DNA of 6,300 nt, from positions 1 through 6,300 of the forward strand of contig QNYN01000096.1 of assembly GCA_003973585.1 (NCBI GenBank), given 5' to 3'. A program made the translations under genes and the position numbers. A model generated the notes under the pieces. It was not told where the DNA came from, did no database searches, and was given only the letters and a program-made list of their open reading frames with translations. Positions 1 to 5,701 of the stretch are shown piece by piece; position 1 is the first letter of the stretch; each line of letters opens with the position of its first letter. This DNA comes from Fusobacteriota bacterium. GTDB lineage: Bacteria; Fusobacteriota; Fusobacteriia; Fusobacteriales; Fusobacteriaceae.

Positions 1-500
1 ATATCACAAATTTAAATAGACAAATAATTTCTACAGAAAAAAATTTAGGAGCATTAAAGGTAATAGAAGCTAAAAAAAGGATAAACGATATAAATTCAGC
101 AATAGAAGTAGTAGCAATAAATGAAAAAATATCTTTAAAAAACATTGAAAATATTATAGATGGTTCAGATATAGTAGTTGATGCTTTAGATAATTCATTA
201 TTAAAAAAATCAATTGAAAAAATTTGTGCTAAGAATAAAATTATTATGGTTCACGGAGCAATTGCAGGATTTATAGGACAAGTAGCAGTTATTAGACCAG
301 GAGATTTTATATTAGACAAAATTTATAGAGAAAAAGAAATAGAAAATAAAGAGGGAAACCTTAGTTTTACTCCTGCACTAGTAAGTTCTATACAAGTAGG
401 AGAAGTGGTGAAAATATTACTTAATAAAGGAGAAGTTTTAGAGAATGAAATATTATATATAGATCTTAAATATAATACTTTTACCAAAATAAAAATATAA
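1..500 (+). CDS. HesA/MoeB/ThiF-family E1-like adenylyltransferase, 3' part
   Basis: The gene is cut by the left edge; the frame is open from base 3 and gives 165 residues to a TAA at 498-500. Seen: an NLNRQ motif (residues 3-7), LGALK (15-19), DALDN (60-64) and a GFIGQVAVIRPG stretch (89-100). A C-terminal helix follows, with TPALVSSIQVGEVVK (123-137). In E1-like enzymes the Arg of NLNRQ and the Asp of the DxxDN motif bind ATP and Mg, and these proteins adenylate the C-terminus of a ubiquitin-like sulfur carrier such as ThiS or MoaD. The glycine-rich ATP loop should lie before the window. Odd: no cysteine follows residue 75, so the CxxC pairs that bind zinc in MoeB and ThiF are absent, as is a cysteine in the usual catalytic region. 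The carrier partner cannot be assigned, so no gene symbol is given. An internal ATG at 246 lies within the conserved domain and is not a plausible start. Confidence 0.88.
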   Translation, partial: ITNLNRQIISTEKNLGALKVIEAKKRINDINSAIEVVAINEKISLKNIENIIDGSDIVVDALDNSLLKKSIEKICAKNKIIMVHGAIAGFIGQVAVIRPGDFILDKIYREKEIENKEGNLSFTPALVSSIQVGEVVKILLNKGEVLENEILYIDLKYNTFTKIKI

Positions 501-515
501 AGGGGTAGATTAAAG

Positions 516-851
516 ATGTTTTTTGTACTAAAAAGTAGATATAGAAGGGAAAAAATAGAATTATTAGGAAAAATAGAAAAATTAAGAAAAAGATTAGAAG
601 AATTAGGAAAAAATAAGGTAGAGATTTTAGAAGAAAATAATAAATTAGAATTAAAAAATAAAGAATTAAAACAAAAGTTAAAGCAAAGAAATAGTGAAAT
701 AAAGGAATTAAAAAGCAAATTAAATGATGTAGATGGTAGATTAAAAGTAAAGGTAGAAGAAAAAACTAATGAATATAAAGAAAAATTACAAAGGATGCAA
801 TCGGCATATGATAAATTAATCTTTGAATTAGAGGATTTAAGAAATAGATAG
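516..851 (+). CDS. small coiled-coil protein, function unknown
   Basis: This encodes 111 residues that I do not recognise. The start is supported by AGGGG at 501-505 with about 10 bases to the ATG, and the gene begins 15 bases after the E1-like gene, so the two are probably cotranscribed. From about residue 11 to the end the protein is almost entirely Lys, Glu, Leu, Ile and Asn in heptad-like spacing, with no Pro, Cys or Trp. That predicts one long, possibly interrupted coiled coil (glycines at 18, 31 and 74). The first residues (MFFVL) are hydrophobic but too short for a membrane span or signal peptide, so a cytoplasmic location is likely. Such composition resembles many unrelated coiled-coil proteins, so similarity hits should be read cautiously. 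A real gene is likely given the ribosome binding site, the spacing and the uninterrupted heptads. Confidence 0.8.
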   Translation: MFFVLKSRYRREKIELLGKIEKLRKRLEELGKNKVEILEENNKLELKNKELKQKLKQRNSEIKELKSKLNDVDGRLKVKVEEKTNEYKEKLQRMQSAYDKLIFELEDLRNR

Positions 852-853
852 AC

Positions 854-882
854 TTTAAAAAGCTAGAAAATTAAGGTATAAT
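854..882 (+). promoter_or_regulatory. sigma70-type promoter for the rfaE2-tsaE-tsaB-glucokinase-reductase unit
   Basis: A perfect TATAAT (-10) lies at 877-882. A TTTAAA (4 of 6 to TTGACA) lies at 854-859, giving a 17-base spacer. The predicted transcription start is near 889, leaving a leader of about 75 bases before the rfaE2 ATG at 965. It sits in the only sizeable gap of the plus-strand genes, directly after the coiled-coil gene. AT-rich sequence produces such boxes by chance, but the spacing and position make this a good candidate. No operator or riboswitch structure is evident in the leader. Confidence 0.6.
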
Positions 883-964
883 TTAATCAATGAGAAATAT
901 AAAGAAAAGGGAATACTTAAAATATTAAGAAAATTAGAATTTTAGAGTTGTAGGAGGATATTTA

Positions 965-1438
965 ATGGGTGTATTAAGTTGGGATGAAGCTAGTAAAATA
1001 GTAGAAAAATTAAAAAAAGAAGGAAAAAAAATAGTGTTTACAAATGGATGTTTTGATATATTACATGTGGGACATCTTAGATATTTAAATGAAGCTAAAG
1101 AATGTGGAGATATACTTATTGTAGGAGTAAACTCTGATGCGTCTGTTAGACGATTAAAAGGGCCTACTAGACCAATAAATAATGAAGATGATAGAGCTGA
1201 AATGCTATGTGGGTTAAAAGCTGTAGATTATGCAGTAATTTTTACAGAAGATACCCCTCTTAACTTAATAGAAAAATTACACCCAAACATCCATGTAAAA
1301 GGTGGGGATTATAAAAAAGAAGACTTACCTGAAACTAAAGTAGTAGAAGGTTATGGGGGAGAAGTAAGGATACTTTCTCTAGTAGATGGAAAGTCTACAA
1401 CAAATGTAGTAAATAAGATTGCAGAAAGTAAAAAATAA
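965..1438 (+). CDS. rfaE2: D-glycero-beta-D-manno-heptose 1-phosphate adenylyltransferase
   Basis: The enzyme transfers AMP from ATP to heptose 1-phosphate, giving the ADP-heptose precursor used for the inner core of LPS; it acts in the cytoplasm. The 157-residue protein is a stand-alone cytidylyltransferase-like domain matching the C-terminal half of HldE. Seen: TNGCFDILHVGH (26-37) carrying the HxGH nucleotide-binding motif, RLKGPTRPIN (63-72), KGGDY (112-116) and a GKSTT motif (142-146) near the C-terminus. Length and motifs are complete. The start is well placed, with AGGAGGA at 952-958 six bases before the ATG. It is probably the first gene of its transcription unit. The separate kinase (RfaE1), phosphatase (GmhB) and epimerase genes are not in the window. 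Its presence argues for a Gram-negative cell with a heptose-containing LPS. Confidence 0.95.
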   Translation: MGVLSWDEASKIVEKLKKEGKKIVFTNGCFDILHVGHLRYLNEAKECGDILIVGVNSDASVRRLKGPTRPINNEDDRAEMLCGLKAVDYAVIFTEDTPLNLIEKLHPNIHVKGGDYKKEDLPETKVVEGYGGEVRILSLVDGKSTTNVVNKIAESKK

Positions 1439-1449
1439 GATATATTAAT

Positions 1450-1457
1450 GAGGAAGG
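1450..1457 (+). promoter_or_regulatory. ribosome binding site deciding the tsaE start
   Basis: GAGGAAGG lies 8 bases before the ATG at 1466. An in-frame ATG at 1448 has no purine-rich site at a suitable distance, and its own codon overlaps this element. The ATG at 1466, giving MKKILNF, is therefore the better start. Confidence 0.75.
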
Positions 1458-1465
1458 AAATAAAT

Positions 1466-1918
1466 ATGAAAAAGATACTTAACTTTAAAGAAATGACAGA
1501 ATTAGCAGTAAAATTAGCTAACTTTGTAATTCCTAATGATGTAATAGCCCTTGTAGGAGATCTTGGAACTGGGAAGACTACCCTTACTAAAACCATAGCA
1601 AAAGAATTAGGAATAAAAGAAAATATAAAAAGTCCGACCTTTAATTATGTATTAGAACATTTAGGTGGAAAGATGCCATTATATCATTTTGATGTTTATA
1701 GATTATGTGATCCAGAAGAAGTGTATGAGATAGGTTATGAAGATTATTTATATAATGATGGGTTATGTATTATAGAGTGGGCAAATATTATAGAAAGTGA
1801 ATTACCAAAGGAATATATTGAAATAAAAATAAATCATGTAGATGAAAACTCTAGGGAAGTAGAGATGAAATTTATTGGAAATAAAGAGCGTGAAAAGGAG
1901 TTAGATAGACTATGGTAA
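1466..1918 (+). CDS. tsaE: tRNA threonylcarbamoyladenosine biosynthesis ATPase TsaE
   Basis: TsaE is the ATPase that works with TsaB and TsaD to make N6-threonylcarbamoyladenosine (t6A) at position 37 of ANN-decoding tRNAs. The chosen start gives 150 residues, normal for the family; an ATG 18 bases upstream would add six residues but lacks a ribosome binding site. Seen: Walker A GDLGTGKTT (31-39), SPTF (56-59), HFDVYR (74-79) and IIEWAN (102-107), all family hallmarks in the expected order. The gene follows rfaE2 after 27 bases with no terminator between. Its last seven bases (ATGGTAA) overlap the start of tsaB, so the two are likely translationally coupled, fitting their joint function. A TsaD gene is not present in the window. 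Confidence 0.95.
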   Translation: MKKILNFKEMTELAVKLANFVIPNDVIALVGDLGTGKTTLTKTIAKELGIKENIKSPTFNYVLEHLGGKMPLYHFDVYRLCDPEEVYEIGYEDYLYNDGLCIIEWANIIESELPKEYIEIKINHVDENSREVEMKFIGNKEREKELDRLW

Positions 1919-2607
1919 TTTTAGGAATTGATGCTTCTACAAAAACAGGTAGTGTAGCATTATACGATAGTGAAATAGGAATTTTGTCAGAAGTAAATGC
2001 AAATATAAGGTTAAATCATTCAGATTCCCTTATGAGTCTAATAGACATGACTTTTAAATTAGCTAAAATAACACCATCAGATATAGATAGAATTGGGGTA
2101 AGTATTGGCCCTGGTTCTTTTACAGGAATAAGAGTAGGAGTAGGAACTGCTAAAGGGTTAGCTTATAGTTTGGGATGTGATTTAGTAGGAGTAAATGAAT
2201 TAGACATACTAGCTCATACAGTATCTCAAACTTCTAATAAAATAATTTCTCTAATTGATGCTAGAAAAGGAAGATGCTATTATTCTATATATGAATATAA
2301 AAACAATAAAATAAAGAGAATTTCAGAATATGGTGCTATGGAATTAGAAATAATTTTAGAAAATTATAAAAATGAAAAAATTATATTTACAGGTGATGGA
2401 AGTATTAATTATAAAGAAAAAATTAATGAAATTATGGGAGAAAATGCAATTTATAATTTAAAATCAAATTCTATGGTAAGAGCTGGAATATTAGGAGAAA
2501 TGGCTATAACTATGGAAGCAGATAATTTATTTTCATTGGAGCCTTATTATATATCAAAAACACAGGCAGAAAGAGAAAAAGAAGCTAGAGAAAATAAGAA
2601 AAAATAA
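1912..2607 (+). CDS. tsaB: tRNA threonylcarbamoyladenosine biosynthesis protein TsaB
   Basis: TsaB is the non-catalytic partner that binds TsaD and TsaE in the t6A-forming complex. The protein has 231 residues, typical for the family. It carries the ASKHA-fold start LGIDAST (4-10), NHSDSL (35-40), the signature GPGSFTGIRVG (67-77), DARKGR (116-121) and the C-terminal EPYYISKTQAE (210-220). The tail after that is a short charged Lys/Glu stretch. The ATG lies inside the end of tsaE; AAAAGGAG at 1893-1900 is 11 bases upstream, a little far, so coupling to tsaE translation is likely. TsaB resembles TsaD in its N-terminal half, but the short length and the EPYYISKTQAE ending identify TsaB. Confidence 0.95.
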   Translation: MVILGIDASTKTGSVALYDSEIGILSEVNANIRLNHSDSLMSLIDMTFKLAKITPSDIDRIGVSIGPGSFTGIRVGVGTAKGLAYSLGCDLVGVNELDILAHTVSQTSNKIISLIDARKGRCYYSIYEYKNNKIKRISEYGAMELEIILENYKNEKIIFTGDGSINYKEKINEIMGENAIYNLKSNSMVRAGILGEMAITMEADNLFSLEPYYISKTQAEREKEARENKKK

Positions 2608-2613
2608 AAGATT

Positions 2614-2620
2614 GGGAGGA
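2614..2620 (+). promoter_or_regulatory. ribosome binding site for a GTG start
   Basis: GGGAGGA lies 8 bases before GTG at 2629. The conserved phosphate-binding motif begins eight codons into the protein, so no downstream ATG could give a complete protein; this site fixes the GTG as the start. Confidence 0.75.
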
Positions 2621-2628
2621 ATAAAAAA

Positions 2629-3582
2629 GTGAAATATATATTTGGAATAGATCTTGGGGGAACAAATATAAAATTTGGGTTACTTAATACAAATGGAGAA
2701 ATATTAATTAGTGATAGTATAAAGACAAAATCAGAAGAAGGATTTGATAGAGTTTTTGATAGAATAGCTGAAGAGATAGAAAAATTAAGAATAGAAAAAA
2801 ATATAGAAAAAGAGGATATATTAGGAGTTGGAATGGGGATTCCAGGACCTGTATTAAATCAAGAGATAGTTGTTTTTTTTGCTAATTTCCCTTGGGAAGA
2901 AAATTTAAATGTAGCAAAAATATTAAGAGAAAAAACTGGTTATGAGGTAAAAGTAGACAACGATGTAAATGTAATTACTGCTGGTGAAGCTTGGCTAGGA
3001 GCTGCTAAAGGATATAAAGATGTAGTAGGAGTGGCCCTAGGAACAGGTATTGGTGGTGGAATTATTTCCAATGGAAAATTAATTGGAGGAGTCGGAGGAG
3101 CTGGTGGAGAAATTGGTCATATGACAATAGTTCCCAATGGTAAACTTTGTGGTTGTGGAAAAAAAGGGTGTTTTGAAGCTTATGTTTCTGCAACAGGAAT
3201 TGAAAGGGAAGCTACATCTAGACTTATGATAAATAAAAATAATAAAGTATGGGATATAGTGAAATTAAAAGAAAATCAAAAAGTAGAAGCCAAAGATGTA
3301 TTTGATGCTGCTAAATTAGGAGATGAATTTGCTCTTGATATAGTAGACTATACTACTGAGTATGTGGCATATGGGCTAGCTATACTACTTCATATAACAA
3401 ATCCAGAAGCTATAGTAATTGGTGGTGGAGTAGCATTAGCAGGAGATATATTATTTGATGGAATAAAAGAAAAAATAAAAAAATATAGTTTACCTGTATG
3501 TGTAGAAAATTTAGAAATTTTACCAGCAAAATTAGGTAATGAAGCTGGGATAGTAGGAGCAGCAGCATTAATTTTAAGTTAA
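2629..3582 (+). CDS. ROK-family glucokinase
   Basis: Probably phosphorylates glucose with ATP to glucose 6-phosphate in the cytoplasm. The protein has 317 residues, close to Bacillus GlcK. Seen: the phosphate-binding motif DLGGTN (8-13), GIPGPV (70-75), NFPW (86-89), the ND pair with the likely catalytic Asp112, GTGIGGG (138-144), and the sugar- and zinc-binding block with Glu161, His164 and Cys174/176/181 in a CGCGxxGC arrangement. VIGGGV (263-268) lies near the C-terminus. There is no N-terminal helix-turn-helix, so this is a kinase rather than a NagC/Mlc-type repressor. Translation starts at GTG. The gene follows tsaB after 21 bases. Other ROK kinases act on ManNAc, fructose or allose, so the glucose specificity is inferred from overall resemblance and no symbol is assigned. 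Confidence 0.88.
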   Translation: MKYIFGIDLGGTNIKFGLLNTNGEILISDSIKTKSEEGFDRVFDRIAEEIEKLRIEKNIEKEDILGVGMGIPGPVLNQEIVVFFANFPWEENLNVAKILREKTGYEVKVDNDVNVITAGEAWLGAAKGYKDVVGVALGTGIGGGIISNGKLIGGVGGAGGEIGHMTIVPNGKLCGCGKKGCFEAYVSATGIEREATSRLMINKNNKVWDIVKLKENQKVEAKDVFDAAKLGDEFALDIVDYTTEYVAYGLAILLHITNPEAIVIGGGVALAGDILFDGIKEKIKKYSLPVCVENLEILPAKLGNEAGIVGAAALILS

Positions 3583-3613
3583 AATAAAAACTATTATAAT
3601 AAGGGGGAGATTT

Positions 3614-4948
3614 ATGAAGATAGTAATTATAGGTGGAGTAGCAGCAGGAATGAGTGCAGCAGCAAAGGCAAAAAGAATGGCTAAAGATGCAGAAGTAGTA
3701 GTATATGAAAAAGGAAGAGTAGTATCTTTTGGAGGATGTGGACTACCATATTATGTGGGAGATTTTTTTACTAATCCAGATCATTTAGTAGCAAGAACAC
3801 CAGATCAACTTAGAAAAGCTGGAATAGAAGTAAATATAAATCATGAAGTTTTAAGTGTTGATCCAAATAAAAAAGTAATAGTTGTTAAAAATTTAGAATC
3901 AAATGAAACTTTTGAAACTTCTTACGACAAGTTAATGGTAGCTACAGGAGCTACTGCAATATTGCCACCAGTTGAAGGATTAAAAACTCTAAAAAATATA
4001 TTTACATTAAAAACTATAGATGATGGAATAAATCTAAAAAAAGCAATGATGGAAGAAGAAAATAAAGAAGTTGTTATAATTGGAGCTGGATTTATAGGGA
4101 TAGAAGTAGTAGAGGCTGCTAAAAGATTAGGGAAAAATGTTAGAATTATTCAATTGGATGATAGAATATTGCCATTATCTTTTGATAAAGAAATAACTGA
4201 CATTATGGAAGAAGAAATAAAAAATCATGGTGTAGAGTTAAATTTAAATGAAATAGTAAAAAAAGTAGAGGGAGATGGAAAAGTACAAAGGGTAATTACA
4301 AATAAAGGTGTGTATAGTGCTGATATAGTTGTAGTTGCTACTGGAGTAAGACCTGCTACAAAATTTTTAGAGGGAACAGGAATTGAAATGGATAGAGGTG
4401 CTATCATTATAGATGAATATGGTAAAACTTCTATAAATGATATTTATTCTGCTGGGGATTGTGCTATGGTATATCACAATGTAAGAAAGAAAAATGTATT
4501 TATTCCGTTAGCTACTACTGCTAATAAAATAGGAAGGGTAGTAGGAGAAAATTTAGCAGGAGCTAAAAACACATTTAATGGAACATTAGGATCTGCTTGT
4601 GTAAAAGTAATGGATTTAGAAGCAGGTAGAACAGGGATAACAGAAGCAGAAGCAAAACAAGATGGAATAAATTATAAAGTAGTTTTTGTAAAGGATAAAA
4701 ATCAAACACATTATTATTCGGGACAAGAAGATATATGGGTAAAATTAATCTATAATGGAGAAACTAAAGAAATTTTAGGAGGACAAATTATAGGTAAAAA
4801 AGGAGCAGTATTAAGGGTAGATGTAATTGCAATGGCAATAGCAACTAAAATGAAAACAACAGAATTAGGAATGATGGATTTCTGTTATGCTCCTCCATTT
4901 GCCAAAACATGGGATGTATTAAATGTAAGTGGTAATGTAGCTAAGTAA
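3614..4948 (+). CDS. CoA-disulfide reductase / NADH oxidase-like flavoprotein
   Basis: An FAD-dependent pyridine nucleotide-disulfide oxidoreductase of the single-cysteine group (CoA-disulfide reductase, NADH oxidase, NADH peroxidase), 444 residues, cytoplasmic. Seen: N-terminal FAD loop GGVAAG (7-12), redox Cys42 in SFGGCGLPYYVG, NAD-binding GAGFIG (157-162), second FAD motif YSAGDCA (278-284), a Tyr pair at 367-368, and Tyr425 in CYAPPFAKTWDVLN near the C-terminus. CGLPYY around the cysteine and the YAPPF ending resemble CoA-disulfide reductases, in which two tyrosines take part in substrate reduction. NADH oxidases share most of these motifs, so the substrate is open. There is no C-terminal rhodanese domain; the length is that of the single-domain form. 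Residue 180 is Gln where an acidic residue often sits in NADH-preferring relatives. The start has GGGGGA at 3603-3608 just upstream, and the gene is the last before the terminator. Confidence 0.88.
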   Translation: MKIVIIGGVAAGMSAAAKAKRMAKDAEVVVYEKGRVVSFGGCGLPYYVGDFFTNPDHLVARTPDQLRKAGIEVNINHEVLSVDPNKKVIVVKNLESNETFETSYDKLMVATGATAILPPVEGLKTLKNIFTLKTIDDGINLKKAMMEEENKEVVIIGAGFIGIEVVEAAKRLGKNVRIIQLDDRILPLSFDKEITDIMEEEIKNHGVELNLNEIVKKVEGDGKVQRVITNKGVYSADIVVVATGVRPATKFLEGTGIEMDRGAIIIDEYGKTSINDIYSAGDCAMVYHNVRKKNVFIPLATTANKIGRVVGENLAGAKNTFNGTLGSACVKVMDLEAGRTGITEAEAKQDGINYKVVFVKDKNQTHYYSGQEDIWVKLIYNGETKEILGGQIIGKKGAVLRVDVIAMAIATKMKTTELGMMDFCYAPPFAKTWDVLNVSGNVAK

Positions 4949-4952
4949 CACT

Positions 4953-4980
4953 AAAAAAAGAGGCAAAGGCCTCTTTTTTT
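4953..4980. terminator. bidirectional intrinsic terminator
   Basis: A perfect 12-bp inverted repeat (4953-4964 with 4969-4980) closes on a 4-base loop, AAAG. The stem core is AGAGGC/GCCTCT, flanked by seven A on the left and seven T on the right, so transcripts from either direction form the hairpin followed by a U-run. It starts 5 bases after the reductase stop codon, and its last two bases belong to the stop codon of the converging minus-strand gene. It therefore should end both transcription units. Confidence 0.93.
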
Positions 4981-5680
4981 AATTCTCTGTATTTTCAGTG
5001 TTTTCAGCAGATTCTTTAGGTTGTTCCTTTGGAATAGGTCTTCCAAACATCCACTCCATTTCTCTTCTAAGCCCAGTAAGATCATAATCTTTACCATCGA
5101 TAGTTAAAGTATTGTTATCAGGGAAGAAAATATGATCTTCAGCTAATTCTTCATTAATATCTAAACTTAATTGTAATTTTACAACAGTTTCAGTACCAAT
5201 AGGTCTAAAATCAGTTTTGATAGTTTTTATTATTTTTTGATCTGAGTTTAAAATTGCATCTATTTCTCCATCTCTAAATTGTCTTTTAGGTGGATAAGAA
5301 GTCATAAATAAAGTTTCAGTTGTTAAGAATTTTAATCCTGCAGCAGTTTTTTCTAAAATATCGATTGTATAAGTACCTCTTTCAGCAATTAAAAATTTCT
5401 CGATATTAATAACTTTTTTTCCATGACCAAAGATATCTTTTTGGATTGGTAACTCACCACTAGATAATAATTCGTCACTAGGACTGTTTATTCTCATTTC
5501 AAAATTAGTTACATCTGCTTCTAATCCTTCAAAAGATAAATAGATAGCTAATTGAGGTAATCCTATTGGAAAAATAGGTTGAATCATAGAATCAAATTGA
5601 CCTACCATATCAAATCCACGATTTTGAGGATTGAATGCAATGTGATGTGCTGTTAAACAATGTTTTAATTTAATTGACAT
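4979..5680 (-). CDS. conserved-looking hypothetical protein, possibly DUF6941-like
   Basis: This encodes 233 residues with no signal peptide or membrane segment, so it is likely cytoplasmic. The start is firm: AAGGAGA at 5688-5694 lies 7 bases from the ATG. The first ~130 residues look beta-rich: HCLTAHHIAF (7-16), GFDMVGQFDSM (22-32), FPIGLPQLAIYLSFEG (37-52), FEMRINSP (60-67) and GTYTIDILE (102-110). The order of short hydrophobic start, 'G-F' turn, conserved prolines, strand and then 'F..R...P' recalls DUF6941-type domains; this is from memory and uncertain. Residues 160-205 look like a second strand-rich part. The C-terminus is a polar tail with an ENT repeat (226-233). Its only cysteine is Cys8. 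It lies 21 bases after the lipoprotein gene on the same strand, suggesting cotranscription. No function can be given. Confidence 0.88.
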   Translation of the reverse strand: MSIKLKHCLTAHHIAFNPQNRGFDMVGQFDSMIQPIFPIGLPQLAIYLSFEGLEADVTNFEMRINSPSDELLSSGELPIQKDIFGHGKKVINIEKFLIAERGTYTIDILEKTAAGLKFLTTETLFMTSYPPKRQFRDGEIDAILNSDQKIIKTIKTDFRPIGTETVVKLQLSLDINEELAEDHIFFPDNNTLTIDGKDYDLTGLRREMEWMFGRPIPKEQPKESAENTENTEN

Positions 5681-5687
5681 AATGTTA

Positions 5688-5694
5688 TCTCCTT
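5688..5694 (-). promoter_or_regulatory. ribosome binding site of the 233-residue protein gene
   Basis: Read on the minus strand, AAGGAGA lies 7 bases before the ATG at 5680. This is one of the better matches in the window and allows independent translation of this gene even if the frameshifted gene before it is poorly translated. Confidence 0.7.
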
Positions 5695-5701
5695 TTTTAT
5701 T

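Noticed and set aside
323..718. 131-codon open frame on the minus strand
   Set aside because: It lies opposite the E1-like and coiled-coil genes, is Phe/Ser/Leu-rich as expected from antisense of AT-rich coding sequence, and has no family resemblance.
890..928. Twelve-codon reading frame in the rfaE2 leader (possible leader peptide)
   Set aside because: It starts at about the predicted transcription start, with no ribosome binding site and no regulatory codon pattern.
1419..1446. TTGCAG/TATATT pair as a promoter for tsaE
   Set aside because: Only 3 of 6 bases match in the -35, it lies in the coding end of rfaE2, and the AT-rich sequence yields such pairs by chance.
1448..1465. Upstream ATG start for tsaE
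   Set aside because: No ribosome binding site precedes it, and GAGGAAGG is placed for the ATG at 1466; the extra six residues are not part of the conserved domain.
1351..1596. 81-codon open frame on the minus strand
   Set aside because: It is antisense to the end of rfaE2 and the start of tsaE, both of which are well supported by motifs.
3595..3600. TATAAT just before the reductase gene as a separate promoter
   Set aside because: The -35 match is poor, and the predicted start of transcription would fall inside the ribosome binding site, leaving almost no leader.
4225..4407. 60-codon open frame on the minus strand
   Set aside because: It lies fully inside the reductase gene on the opposite strand and has no independent support.
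4979..5010. ENT-type C-terminal repeat of the 233-residue protein as a functional repeat array
   Set aside because: There are only two to three short imperfect units in a polar tail; this is best seen as low-complexity sequence.
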